Shown here piece after piece: positions 25,592 through 34,456 of a stretch of DNA of 64,000 nucleotides. Each line of letters begins with the position of its first letter. Positions within the stretch are counted from its first letter, which is position 1. The notes below the pieces were generated by a model that saw only the letters and a list, made by a program, of their open reading frames with translations, did not search any database and was not told where the DNA came from. Both the position numbers and the translations under genes were made by a program. Where the stretch lies: NCBI GenBank assembly GCA_020440645.1, contig JAGRNR010000002.1, positions 114,550 through 178,549 of the forward strand, read 5' to 3'. The stretch comes from JAHEFU01 sp020440645. Lineage in GTDB: Bacteria > 4484-113 > JAFGCY01.

Positions 25592-25614
25592 GCACGGGAC
25601 ACTTCTTCCCGTGC
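25592..25614 (+). promoter_or_regulatory. Leader hairpin upstream of the SpsF-like gene
   Basis: GCACGGGA / TCCCGTGC, a perfect 8-bp stem with a 7-nt loop, lies 67 nt before the spsF-like ATG and downstream of a TATACT hexamer (25549-25554). It would sit in the transcribed leader. Possible roles are attenuation or mRNA protection; inference only. Confidence 0.4.
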
Positions 25615-25680
25615 TTCTGACATTCCAACTTCTCCTTCACTTTCTCAAACAAATTCCATCCCCTTGGAGGCATTCTGCAC

Positions 25681-26406
25681 ATGAAGAAAGTTGCAATTCT
25701 GCAGGCACGTCTGGACAGTTCGCGGTTCCCCGGCAAGGTTCTCGCTGATCTGAAGGGCAGGCCCGTGATCGCGCACATCATTGATCGCCTCAAGTCTTCC
25801 AGTGAGCTGGATGAGGTCTGCGTGGCCATCCCCTCCGAGCACAAGGAGGACAAGCTGGCCGAGGCCCTCGCCGCCATGGACGTCACCGTGGTGCGTGGCC
25901 ATGCCTCGGACGTGCTGGCCCGCTACATCCAGGCAGCTTACGAGACCAAGGCCGACATCGTGGTGCGCGCCACCGGGGACAACCCGCTGGTGGCCACCGA
26001 GGTGATCGACCAGCAGGTCTCCATGCTTGCCGGCGAGCCGGAGCTTGACTACGTTATCACCGAAGGCATGTCCGTTGGCCTGACCACCGAGACCTTCACC
26101 CTGAAGACGCTTGAGAAGCTGGACTTCCTCGCCAAGCATCCTGACCACCGTGAGCATGTGACGCTCTACCTGCGTCGCAACCCGGGTCCCTTCGTGATGC
26201 GCCGCCTGGATCCGCCGGCTGAGCTGGCCAATGCGAACTACCGCCTGACCCTGGACACGGAGGAGGATTACAAGGTCCTCTCCGCGATCTACGACAAGCT
26301 CTACGGTGGCAACACCATCCAGCTGAAGGATGTCTTCAAGCTGCTTGAGGATGACTCCGAACTCAACCTGGCTGCCCGTCAGCAGGTTTCCCTGGCCGCC
26401 GGCTAG
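25681..26406 (+). CDS. SpsF-like acylneuraminate/cytidylyltransferase family protein
   Basis: A 241-residue nucleotidyltransferase of the CMP-sugar type (spore coat polysaccharide SpsF/NeuA superfamily). The N-terminus VAILQARLDSSRFPGKVLADLKGRPV is the CTP-binding P-loop region. VVRATGDNPLVATEVIDQ holds the metal-binding Asp. HREHVTLYLRRNP and NYRLTLDTEEDYKVL are family blocks. It probably activates an acidic or amino sugar for surface glycans; the exact sugar is unknown. It has a strong ribosome-binding site (GGAGG 25666-25670 region). No other glycan genes adjoin it. Confidence 0.85.
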   Translation: MKKVAILQARLDSSRFPGKVLADLKGRPVIAHIIDRLKSSSELDEVCVAIPSEHKEDKLAEALAAMDVTVVRGHASDVLARYIQAAYETKADIVVRATGDNPLVATEVIDQQVSMLAGEPELDYVITEGMSVGLTTETFTLKTLEKLDFLAKHPDHREHVTLYLRRNPGPFVMRRLDPPAELANANYRLTLDTEEDYKVLSAIYDKLYGGNTIQLKDVFKLLEDDSELNLAARQQVSLAAG

Positions 26407-26425
26407 GTAAGGATTGACTACTGCA

Positions 26426-26454
26426 GCGCCGCAGCGACCCTTGCGTCCTGCGGC
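26426..26454 (+). terminator. Possible terminator after the SpsF-like gene
   Basis: CGCCGCAG and CTGCGGCG form a perfect 8-bp stem about 20 nt after the stop codon. A weak T-containing tract (TTGTGCTTTCTC) follows, so termination strength is uncertain. Confidence 0.5.
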
Positions 26455-26505
26455 GTTGTGCTTTCTCGTGGGATAAGTGCGAGGGGAATGGGATACTAGG
26501 AACTG

Positions 26506-27714
26506 ATGGCCATACCAGAACAACCGGAGGGAGTGCAGTCCTCCACCGTGCAGTCGGCCTACCTTGACAACGCCGCCACCAGTTACCCCAAGCCTCCCGG
26601 GGTGGTGGCCGCCATCCGCGACTGCCTGGACCAGTCGCTTACCGTGGCCCGCAGCACGCACCGTGCACCATTCCGCGCCGATGACGTGCTGCGCCGCTGC
26701 CGTGCCCGGCTGTCCAGCTTCTTCGGGGGCATTGCCGCTGAGGAGATCATCTACACCTTCAGCGCGACGGACAGCCTGAACCTCGCAATCAATGGCCTGG
26801 TGCCGGATGGTTCACATGTATTAGTCAGTCCGCTGGAACACCATTCAGTGATGCGTCCGCTGCACCATATGCGGCGTGAGGGCAGGGTGCAGTTTGATGC
26901 CCTGCCGGCAGACAGCCAGGGTTATGTCGACCTCGATTCCATCCGCAGCATGCTCCGCCCGGAAACGCGCTGCATCATCATCAACTGGGTCAGTAATGTC
27001 AGTGGTGTGATGCAACCCGCCGCTGAAATCGGCAGGATTGCCTCCGAACTTGGGATTGATTTCCTGCTGGATGCCAGCCAGGCCGGCGGTTCACATCCGA
27101 TTGATGTGCAGCAGCTGGGCTGCACGGCGATGTCCATGCCCGGGCACAAGTCGATGATGTCCATCCCCGGCACCGGCATCCTTTACCTGCGCCGCGACCG
27201 CGAGATTGAACCCTGGCGCATCGGTGGCACCGGCCACAGAAGCGAGCTGCTGTTCCAGCCCGAGGAACGTCCTCACCGCTACGAGTCCGGCACCCCCAAC
27301 GTGGCCGGCATCGTCGGACTGGATGCGGCGATGGACTGGTTCGAGCAGACAGGCATCGAGAACATCTGTGCGCACAACAAGTCCGTCATCAGCCGCCTGT
27401 GGGACGGACTGTCAGCCATAGATGGCATCAGGCTGATTGGTCCATCTCCGCAGCATCCGCGCGGCTCGGTGATCAGCTTCACTGTGGACGGAACAGACCC
27501 GATCGCCTTCAGCGAGGTGCTGTCCAGCCACTTCGGCATCAGCACCCGTCCCGGGCTGCATTGCGCTCCTTCTGCCCACAGGCACTACGGGACACTGGAA
27601 TCAGGTGGGACCGTCCGGCTCAGCGTCGGCTACTTCACATCCGAAGCAGAAGTGGACTACTGCCTTTCCAGCATCGCTGAAGCGCTGGCCGGATTTGCCG
27701 CCAGCAGCGCTTGA
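26506..27714 (+). CDS. Class V aminotransferase, SufS-like cysteine desulfurase
   Basis: PLP enzyme of 402 residues, most like group II cysteine desulfurases (SufS/CsdA), which release sulfur from cysteine as a persulfide. It has AYLDNAATSYPKPPGV (18-33), the nucleotide-loop EHHSVMRPLHHM (111-122), the PLP aspartate FLLDASQAGG (186-195), the Schiff-base Lys215 in MPGHKSMMSIPGTG and the catalytic loop Cys353 in TRPGLHCAPSAHR. ESGTPNVAGIVGL is also typical. No suf or isc genes are adjacent, so it may feed a tRNA- or cofactor-sulfur pathway. GATACT lies 8 nt upstream of the ATG. Confidence 0.85.
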   Translation: MAIPEQPEGVQSSTVQSAYLDNAATSYPKPPGVVAAIRDCLDQSLTVARSTHRAPFRADDVLRRCRARLSSFFGGIAAEEIIYTFSATDSLNLAINGLVPDGSHVLVSPLEHHSVMRPLHHMRREGRVQFDALPADSQGYVDLDSIRSMLRPETRCIIINWVSNVSGVMQPAAEIGRIASELGIDFLLDASQAGGSHPIDVQQLGCTAMSMPGHKSMMSIPGTGILYLRRDREIEPWRIGGTGHRSELLFQPEERPHRYESGTPNVAGIVGLDAAMDWFEQTGIENICAHNKSVISRLWDGLSAIDGIRLIGPSPQHPRGSVISFTVDGTDPIAFSEVLSSHFGISTRPGLHCAPSAHRHYGTLESGGTVRLSVGYFTSEAEVDYCLSSIAEALAGFAASSA

Positions 27715-27833
27715 CACTTTCAGGGGCAGACGGGATATTTATTGCTACCGTTGATAGTTTGTTGATAACTGTCCGCGGCCGGGTCGAGGGTTGAGTCTGT
27801 CACGCCAAAGCTGCGCCTTTGCATGCGCTGAGC

Positions 27834-27839
27834 TATAAT
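27834..27839 (+). promoter_or_regulatory. -10 element upstream of proS
   Basis: A consensus TATAAT hexamer 46 nt before the proS start; no good -35 is visible. The gap leaves room for a leader carrying the AAAGGAA site at 27873-27879. Confidence 0.5.
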
Positions 27840-27884
27840 CCCGGCGGCAAACTTCCCCCAGACGGGATCAATAAAGGAAAAGCG

Positions 27885-29360
27885 TTGGCGAAGAACGACG
27901 ACAAACGGTTCATTACACCCAAGAGCGAGAATCCGTCACAGTGGTATACGGACGTGATTCTGCAGGCTGAGCTCGCGGACTATTCACCAGTTCGCGGCTG
28001 CCAGGTGTACCGACCGTATGGCTTCGCCATCTGGGAGAAGCTTAAGAAGCTGCTCAATGACCGCATCATTGCCACGGGGCACGAGAACACCTATTACCCG
28101 ATGTTCATCCCCAAGAGCCTGCTGGACCGCGAGGCCGAGCACGTGGAGGGCTTCGCCCCCGAGGTGGCCTGGGTCACCAAAGGCGGCGGCAAGGACCTCG
28201 ATGAACCGCTCGCCATTCGCCCGACCAGTGAGGTGATCATCGGCGTGATGTGGGCCAAGTGGCTGCAGAGCTACCGCGACCTGCCTTACCTGCACAACCA
28301 GTGGGCCAATGTGGTGCGCTGGGAGAAGGCCACGCGCCCCTTCCTGCGTACGCTGGAATTCCTCTGGCAGGAGGGCCATACCGCGCATGCCCATGAGCAG
28401 GAGGCCCGCGAGGAAACCGCACGCATGCTCGAGCAGTACAGCCAGTTCGCCTGCGATGACCTCTCCCTGCATGTGCTGCACGGCATCAAGAGCAACAGCG
28501 AGAAGTTCGCCGGCGCTGTTGAGACCTGGGGCATTGAAGCGATGATGCCCGACGGCAAGGCCCTGCAGAGTGGCACGAGCCACTTCCTCGGCCAGAATTT
28601 CGCAAAGGCTTATGACATCAAGTTCCTCGCGGAGGACAACACCGAGCAGTTCGTCTGGACCACCAGCTGGGGCGTCAGCCACCGCATCATGGGCGGCATG
28701 CTGATGGTGCATGGAGACGACAAGGGACTGATTCTGCCGCCCAAGGTGGCGCCGATCCATATCGCGATCGTGCCGATCACCCGCGGCGACAACACTGAGG
28801 AAGTAGTGGCGGCCTGCCAGAAATTGGCTGCCGGACTGCGCCGTGAAAGCTACAACGGCGAGGCGATCAGCGTGAAGGTGGACGACCGTGATGGCTTCCG
28901 CCCGGGCTACAAGTTCGCCCACTGGGAGCTGCGTGGCGTGCCATTCCGCATGGAGGTCGGCCCGCGCGACATCGAGGAGAATGCCGCAATCCTCGTGGAC
29001 CGCATCAGCGGAGAAAAGCGCAAAGTGGACGTGAATTATGAAACGGGTTCCATTGGTGGCGTGTCTATAGCTAAGGAACTGGATGAGTTCCAGGCTCAGC
29101 TGTATGCACGCAGCAGGAGCGAGGTGGAGTCGCGCATCATCGAGGTCACATCCTACGACGAATTCAAGGATGTGATTTCGAGCGGTCGCGGTTTCGTCCT
29201 TGCGCCGTGGGACGGCAAGGCCTCGACGGAGGCCCGCGTTAAGGAAGAAACCAGTGCCACAACGCGAGTTATGGCGCCGCAAAAACCCGATAATGGTGTA
29301 AAATGCCTGTTTTCGGGGGATGTCGCACAATATATGGCGTATTTCGCCAGTTCATACTAG
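27885..29360 (+). CDS. proS: Prolyl-tRNA synthetase, archaeal/eukaryote-like type
   Basis: Charges tRNA-Pro. It begins AKNDDKRFITPKSENPSQWY and continues with ADYSPVRGCQVYRPYGFAIWE, the short ProS class shared by archaea, eukaryotes and some bacteria, which lacks the INS editing insertion. RPTSEVIIGVMWAKWLQSYRDLP, motif 2 NVVRWEKATRPFLRTLEFLW and the C-terminal PRS-C domain (ending MAYFASSY) are present. I place the start at TTG 27885, 5 nt after AAAGGAA; the upstream ATG at 27819 lies before the TATAAT box. It is about 491 residues long. It is 25 nt upstream of the protease cluster and may share its transcript. Confidence 0.95.
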   Translation: MAKNDDKRFITPKSENPSQWYTDVILQAELADYSPVRGCQVYRPYGFAIWEKLKKLLNDRIIATGHENTYYPMFIPKSLLDREAEHVEGFAPEVAWVTKGGGKDLDEPLAIRPTSEVIIGVMWAKWLQSYRDLPYLHNQWANVVRWEKATRPFLRTLEFLWQEGHTAHAHEQEAREETARMLEQYSQFACDDLSLHVLHGIKSNSEKFAGAVETWGIEAMMPDGKALQSGTSHFLGQNFAKAYDIKFLAEDNTEQFVWTTSWGVSHRIMGGMLMVHGDDKGLILPPKVAPIHIAIVPITRGDNTEEVVAACQKLAAGLRRESYNGEAISVKVDDRDGFRPGYKFAHWELRGVPFRMEVGPRDIEENAAILVDRISGEKRKVDVNYETGSIGGVSIAKELDEFQAQLYARSRSEVESRIIEVTSYDEFKDVISSGRGFVLAPWDGKASTEARVKEETSATTRVMAPQKPDNGVKCLFSGDVAQYMAYFASSY

Positions 29361-29385
29361 TGAACAGTGTTAAGGAGGTTGGTAG

Positions 29386-30558
29386 ATGAAAGTCTACTGC
29401 AATGGGTTGGTCGGAGCTCTCATGGCGACTGCCATGGTCTGTCTTCCGATCATGGCTTCTGCTCAGTCCACGGACGGTTACCGCTATGAGGATAAGGTGC
29501 ACGCCGCTACCGCGATCGTCACACCCTCGGTTGTCGCCGTGGAAACGCGCTTTAAGGAACCCACCCTTGACAGCGAGTACGCCTACTGGTCGTACACCCG
29601 TGGAGCCCGTCCGCTCTACGGCCTGTTCGGTTCCGGTTTCATCTACAAGGATCCCGACTACGTGATCACGAACACCTTCATCACACAGGATGCTGAGTTC
29701 GTGCGCGTGATCCTCAACGACGGCCGCTCTTTCAAGGCGGAAGTCGTCGGCGAGAGTGATGCCTACAAGCTCGCCGTGCTGAAGGTCGAGTGGGGTCCGG
29801 ACTTCAAGCCGCTGGGCGTCCAGGTGGGCGACAGCGAGAAGATGAAGCTCGGCCAGCCGATGGCGATCGTCGGGAAGTCCAACAACAACCACGACACCTT
29901 CGCCACCTCCGGCATCATCAGCGCCATCCGCAAGGAGATCCCGAGCGCTGAGGGTGACCAGCCCACCAATGAATTCATCCAGTTCGACGCGGCCTGGGAG
30001 CACACCTTCTACGGTGCCCCGATCGTTGACGTGGAGGGCAAGGTGATCGGCATGGTCGATCGCAGTGTCACCGCCCACGGCCTCAACCTCGGCGTGCCGA
30101 TCAACGAGATCGTGTTCATGGCCGACCGCATCATCAACGGCGAGTCCGTTGACACGCTGTGGGGTGTCGAGTCCCAGTTCGTCAGCCCGGGCCTGCAGAA
30201 GGCCGGCTACGTGCCCTGGGAGTTCGACCTTGACGGTAACGGCACCGCTGAGCCGCTTGAGATCGGCGAGTGGGTCTCCTTCGTGGATGCCAACTCCCCC
30301 GCCGAGATCGGAGGCCTGCGCGCCGGTGACATCATCTACCAGATTGACGACACCACGCTTGAGTTCCACTACAACTACACCCGTGCCCGCCGTGAGTTCA
30401 TCCCCGGCCAGCTCGTGATCGTGCGTTTCATCCGCAAGAACGACATGACCGGCGAGTGGGAGAAGAAGGTTGCCCAGGTGCAGATCGTGGAAGACACGAG
30501 TGATGAGGATGATGAAGAGGGCGGCGACAGCGGTCCTTCCGGCAACCCCCACGGTTAA
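29386..30558 (+). CDS. HtrA-like exported pseudoprotease with PDZ domain
   Basis: Exported trypsin-like S1C (HtrA/DegP) protein of 390 residues; signal peptide cleaved near MASA-Q27. The fold landmarks remain (FGSGFIYKDPDYVITN, LAVLKV, GIISAIRKEI, FDAAW, GVPINEI), but all three catalytic positions are changed: His to Phe98 (ITNTF), Asp to Lys128 (YKLAVLK) and the GNSGGP serine to Tyr209 (TFYGAP). A PDZ-like domain follows (VDANSPAEIGGLRAGDIIYQ), then an acidic tail. It should bind but not cleave. First of four consecutive HtrA-like genes, with an AGGAGG ribosome-binding site before the ATG. Confidence 0.85.
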   Translation: MKVYCNGLVGALMATAMVCLPIMASAQSTDGYRYEDKVHAATAIVTPSVVAVETRFKEPTLDSEYAYWSYTRGARPLYGLFGSGFIYKDPDYVITNTFITQDAEFVRVILNDGRSFKAEVVGESDAYKLAVLKVEWGPDFKPLGVQVGDSEKMKLGQPMAIVGKSNNNHDTFATSGIISAIRKEIPSAEGDQPTNEFIQFDAAWEHTFYGAPIVDVEGKVIGMVDRSVTAHGLNLGVPINEIVFMADRIINGESVDTLWGVESQFVSPGLQKAGYVPWEFDLDGNGTAEPLEIGEWVSFVDANSPAEIGGLRAGDIIYQIDDTTLEFHYNYTRARREFIPGQLVIVRFIRKNDMTGEWEKKVAQVQIVEDTSDEDDEEGGDSGPSGNPHG

Positions 30559-30619
30559 GCAAGTGCGCCGGCAACCCCTGTTGGCGCATTGATCACCTGA
30601 ACCTGAATTGGAGTAGGGC

Positions 30620-31792
30620 ATGATGAAGAAACTGTTTGCAATGACTGTCATCGCGGTGCTGGCCTTCATGGCTGCCGCGTGGGCCCAGGATGAACCCTCG
30701 ATGAGCATCGAGGAGGTCATCGGTAAGGTGAAGAAGGGCGTCATCCGTGTGCAGGGCATTGAGCTCGGCGCACCGACGATCGGCAACTGGGGCGGTGGCT
30801 CCGGCTTCGTGTTCGAGGTCGACTACGACACGCACACGGCCTACGCCATCACCAACCACCACGTGAGTGGCAATGCAGCCGCTTCCGCCGTGACCTTCTG
30901 GGATGGTGCCACATACAAGGCGCGCCACGTAGCCACTGAGCCGGGCATCGACGTTTGCCTGCTTGAGATCTACGACATCCCGGATGAGCGTGACCTGCCT
31001 GAGGATGAAAAGACCATCGTGCCTGTCGTGCTTGGCGACAGTGACGCCGTGCGCATCGGCGAACTCGGCCTTGCGATGGGTAACCCCGGTGACGGCCAGG
31101 ACGCTGTCAACATCGACCGCTCCAACCCCTACGAGACCTTCCTGCTGCTGACCACCGCCACCCAGGGTGTGGTCACCGGCCGTGACTGGCCGATCGAGTT
31201 CCTGCTCGGCATCAACCGCCAGAACCGCGGCAGCCTCGGAAACCAGTATGGAACCAACTTTGACTACGCATTCCGCATGGCGACCGCCATCAACGGCGGT
31301 AACTCCGGCGGCCCGCTCTTCAACCAGAAGGGCGAAGTGATCGGCATCAACTTCTATGGTGGTTCCTGGGCACTTGGCCAGAACCAGAACCATGCCATCC
31401 CGATCAACCTTGCCAAGGACTTCGTGTTCCAGATCCTCGAGAAGGGCAAGTTCGAGAAGCCCTGGCTCGGCATGGACATCATCTTCCCGAGCTGGATCGG
31501 CCCGGATGAGTACACCGAGTTCGCCGAGAAGTATCGCCCCGACTACGTCGAGGTCTACGGTGTGCGCCGAGACAGCCCGGCCGCCCGTGCCGGCCTGCGC
31601 CAGGGTGACATCATCATGAGCGTTGACGGCCAGAACTTTGCCGACCCCGAGAAGCTGCGCCTGTACGTGTTCAGCCAGGAGATCGGCAACGAGCTCGAGA
31701 TCACCATCAAGCGCAACGGCAAGATCATGAAGGACCCGATCTTCGTTGAAATCAGTCCCAAGCGTACCTACGATGCGGAGTTCTCGGTCTAG
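30620..31792 (+). CDS. HtrA-like exported serine protease with PDZ domain (active-site intact, copy A)
   Basis: A 390-residue exported serine protease (signal peptide to about WAQ23). The triad is intact: His81 in AITNHHV, Asp111 in PGIDVCLLEI and Ser229 in GGNSGGPLF. The region between Asp and Ser has an extra conserved segment (DRSNPYETFLLLTTATQGVV, GRDWPIEFLLGINRQ) not found in classic DegP. PDZ follows (RRDSPAARAGLRQGDIIMSV). It is 61 nt downstream of the pseudoprotease and strongly similar to the next gene over its whole length, so the two are recent paralogues. Likely periplasmic or extracellular protein quality control or processing. Confidence 0.9.
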   Translation: MMKKLFAMTVIAVLAFMAAAWAQDEPSMSIEEVIGKVKKGVIRVQGIELGAPTIGNWGGGSGFVFEVDYDTHTAYAITNHHVSGNAAASAVTFWDGATYKARHVATEPGIDVCLLEIYDIPDERDLPEDEKTIVPVVLGDSDAVRIGELGLAMGNPGDGQDAVNIDRSNPYETFLLLTTATQGVVTGRDWPIEFLLGINRQNRGSLGNQYGTNFDYAFRMATAINGGNSGGPLFNQKGEVIGINFYGGSWALGQNQNHAIPINLAKDFVFQILEKGKFEKPWLGMDIIFPSWIGPDEYTEFAEKYRPDYVEVYGVRRDSPAARAGLRQGDIIMSVDGQNFADPEKLRLYVFSQEIGNELEITIKRNGKIMKDPIFVEISPKRTYDAEFSV

Positions 31793-31812
31793 GAACCTGT
31801 TGAGGTCATCTC

Positions 31813-32979
31813 ATGAGGACAGTTCTTTACGCAATATGTGTGGTTGTACTGCTGGCAGGCCAGGCGATGGCCCAGCAGGACAGCGCGCTCAGTGTTGAGG
31901 ACATCGTCAACACGGTCAAGAAGGGTGTGGTCAAGGTACAGGGCATCGACCTCGGTGGCCCGACCAGCGCAGGCTGGGGCGGCGGCAGTGGTTTCCTGTT
32001 CGAGATTGACTACGACACCGGCCTTGGTTACGCGATCACCAACCACCACGTCAGTGGTAAATCCTCGGTTTCGGCCGTCACTTTCTGGGATGGCGCGGCC
32101 TACAAGGCCCGCCTCGTCGCCACCGAGCCCGGCATTGACATTGCCCTGCTCGAGGTCTACGACCTGCCCGACGAAAGCGACCTGCCCGACAGCGAGAAGA
32201 CCATCATCCCGGTGGTGCTCGGTGACAGCGATACGGTCCCGATTGGAGCGCTCGGCATGGCGATGGGTGCTCCCGGCGACTTCAACGATGCCATCAACAT
32301 TGACCGTTCCAACCCCTATGATGCCGGCATGCTGATGCAGACCGTCACCACGGGTGAGGTGAGCGGACGTGACTGGCCGATCGAGTTCCTGCTTGGCATC
32401 AACCGCCAGGCCCAGTCTGATCTTGGACGCCAGTACGGCACGAACTTCGACTACGCATTCAAGGTATCCACCCCGATCAACCCCGGCAACTCCGGCGGCC
32501 CGCTGTTCAACAACAGCGGTGAAGTGATCGGCATCAACTTCTGGGGCGGTTCGTTCCAGATGGCGCAGAACTCGAACCATGCGATCCCGATCAACCTGGC
32601 CAAGGACTTCGTGTTCCAGGTGCTGGAGAAGGGACGCTTCGAGAAGCCCTGGACCGGGATGGACATCATCTTCCCGAGCTGGGTAAGTGTTGATGAATAC
32701 ACTGAGTTCACCGAGAAGTACCGCCCCGACTATATTGAGGTCTTCAATATCCGGCGGGACAGCCCGGCCAGCCGTGCCGGACTGAGGAAGGGTGATATCA
32801 TCGTCAGTGTCGACGGCCAGCAGTTCACGGATCCTGAAAAGCTCAGGCTCTACGTGTTCTCGCAGGACATCGGCAATGAGCTGGAGCTTGTGGTCAAGCG
32901 CGACAACAAGATACTGAAGGAGCCCCTCTTCGTGGAAGTGGGCGTCAAGAGGACTTATGACTCCGAGTTTTCGGTCTAA
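31813..32979 (+). CDS. HtrA-like exported serine protease with PDZ domain (active-site intact, copy B)
   Basis: A 388-residue paralogue of the preceding gene. Signal peptide to about QAMA-Q21; His79 (AITNHHV), Asp109 (PGIDIALLEV) and Ser227 (PGNSGGPLF) are all present. It shares GRDWPIEFLLGINRQ, NHAIPINLAKDFVFQVLEKG and the PDZ domain (RRDSPASRAGLRKGDIIVSV), and ends YDSEFSV against YDAEFSV in copy A. Only 20 nt separate it from copy A, which argues for one transcript. The conserved blocks span the whole length, so this is a tandem duplication with both copies under selection. Confidence 0.9.
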   Translation: MRTVLYAICVVVLLAGQAMAQQDSALSVEDIVNTVKKGVVKVQGIDLGGPTSAGWGGGSGFLFEIDYDTGLGYAITNHHVSGKSSVSAVTFWDGAAYKARLVATEPGIDIALLEVYDLPDESDLPDSEKTIIPVVLGDSDTVPIGALGMAMGAPGDFNDAINIDRSNPYDAGMLMQTVTTGEVSGRDWPIEFLLGINRQAQSDLGRQYGTNFDYAFKVSTPINPGNSGGPLFNNSGEVIGINFWGGSFQMAQNSNHAIPINLAKDFVFQVLEKGRFEKPWTGMDIIFPSWVSVDEYTEFTEKYRPDYIEVFNIRRDSPASRAGLRKGDIIVSVDGQQFTDPEKLRLYVFSQDIGNELELVVKRDNKILKEPLFVEVGVKRTYDSEFSV

Positions 32980-33004
32980 TCAGGTAGGGTTTAGGAGATA
33001 TGGC

Positions 33005-34225
33005 ATGCGGGCTTTTTGCTTGGCAGTAATCTTTGCGGCGCTCCTCGCGGGGCAGGCCCTCGCGCAGGACTACGGTGCAATTGACGTCGTGGATGAGGTT
33101 CGCAACAGCGTGGTGTCAATCGACATCAACTCGCTGGCGGTGAACTATGCCACCCTCGACATGTCCACCCAGAGCCTGCTCACCAGGCAGATCACCGGCG
33201 TTGTCTACACGGAGAACGGCTACATCCTCACGGACAGCAACTCCATCGACGACGGTATCTACATCAACGTGCGCTTCGAGGACGGCCACGAGTATGAGGG
33301 TGAGTTCATCGGTGCTGACCTGCAGTACGGCGTCGGCGTAATCAAGATCGATCCCGATCCGGACCATGACCTCAAGCCGATCAAGATGCGCGGTGAGCTC
33401 TACAACTCCGACGTCGGATCCCTGCCCTATGAGCAGGGTGAGCCCGTGCTGGCCATCGGTTATTCCGGCGGCTACGGCGGCACCGTCACGAGTGGCATTA
33501 TCTCCGCGATCCGTACCTTCCGCAACAGTCGCAAGATCCTCATCCCGAACATGATCCAGGCTGACTGCCCGATCAATGTCGGCAACGAGGGCTGCCCGCT
33601 GTTCAACGACCAGGGTGAAGTGATTGCATTCCACGACATCCAGGGTGGTGGCGGTGGCCTGCAGCGCATCAGCTTCTTCTCACCGGCATGGATCATCAAG
33701 CGCGTCGCTGACGAGATCATTGCCAACCATGAGAGTGAGCGTCCCGCCAACAGCGAGGATGTGGTCTGGCACCCCTGGCTGGGCATCCAGCCCTACGCCG
33801 GATCCCAGGGCACCTCCGGCCTGCGTGCGCAGTCCGATGACCTGAAGATGTTCTTCGGCATGCCCGACCAGTACTGGGATGTCGGTGTCCTGCTCAATGA
33901 CGTCTGGCGTGAAGGCCCGGCGGCTGAGTACGGCCTGCGCCGCATGGACTGGCTGATGACGGTCACCGTCGTCAACCAGGATGCCAACACCGGCGAGGAT
34001 ACGGTCAAGACACCCTACCAGCTGATCAAGACCGTCCAGCAGCTTGAGGTGCTGGTGTCCACAGCCGAGCGTGGTGACATCTTCATCTTCGGCGTGCTGC
34101 GCAATGGCAACATGTTCGACGTGGAGGTCACCATCGGCCAGCACCCCGCAGCGACCGCCTACCTGCCGGATGCATCGTCCGACCTGACCCGTTCCGACCT
34201 GGCCCGCATGACCGAGTACTTCTAG
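33005..34225 (+). CDS. HtrA-like exported pseudoprotease (second)
   Basis: A 406-residue exported member of the trypsin-like fold (signal peptide to about QALA-Q21). I start at ATG 33005, 7 nt after AGGAG. The triad is lost: Asn79 at the His position (YILTDSNS), Gly109 at the Asp position (YGVGVIKID) and Glu195 at the Ser position (GNEGCPLF). It still has TGVVYTENGYIL, GIISAIRTF and the C-terminal beta-barrel strand FNDQGEVIAF. The C-terminal third is a degenerate PDZ region (VWREGPAAEYGLRRMDWLM). It is not a close copy of the first pseudoprotease, so activity was probably lost twice. Confidence 0.82.
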   Translation: MRAFCLAVIFAALLAGQALAQDYGAIDVVDEVRNSVVSIDINSLAVNYATLDMSTQSLLTRQITGVVYTENGYILTDSNSIDDGIYINVRFEDGHEYEGEFIGADLQYGVGVIKIDPDPDHDLKPIKMRGELYNSDVGSLPYEQGEPVLAIGYSGGYGGTVTSGIISAIRTFRNSRKILIPNMIQADCPINVGNEGCPLFNDQGEVIAFHDIQGGGGGLQRISFFSPAWIIKRVADEIIANHESERPANSEDVVWHPWLGIQPYAGSQGTSGLRAQSDDLKMFFGMPDQYWDVGVLLNDVWREGPAAEYGLRRMDWLMTVTVVNQDANTGEDTVKTPYQLIKTVQQLEVLVSTAERGDIFIFGVLRNGNMFDVEVTIGQHPAATAYLPDASSDLTRSDLARMTEYF

Positions 34226-34250
34226 GCCGGAACCCCAACTCCGAAATGAA

Positions 34251-34275
34251 AGGCCACCCTGCGGGGTGGCCTTTT
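34251..34275 (+). terminator. Rho-independent terminator after the protease cluster
   Basis: AGGCCACCC / GGGTGGCCT, a perfect 9-bp stem with a TGCG loop, is followed by TTTT. It lies 25 nt after the fourth protease gene and closes the cluster. Confidence 0.85.
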
Positions 34276-34456
34276 CTGTTTCTGTCTCCTTTCGTGTAGT
34301 GCCAGATTCATGTGCAGATTGGGCAACTGCCACACGGATTGCCGCTGGATCTGTGGCAATGTGCTTCGAGTGAGGTGCCGATCAGCTGAAAGAGAAACGT
34401 GTCAGTGGCCTCTCGTGATCCGGAAGGACGGGTTTCCTATGCCAGGTGAGCCAGGC

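Noticed and set aside
27984..29330. 448-codon minus-strand frame opposite proS
   Set aside because: Shadow of proS; no motif or initiation signal.
29269..30786. 505-codon minus-strand frame across the proS end and first protease
   Set aside because: Antisense to two well-supported genes and crossing their junction; typical GC-rich shadow frame.
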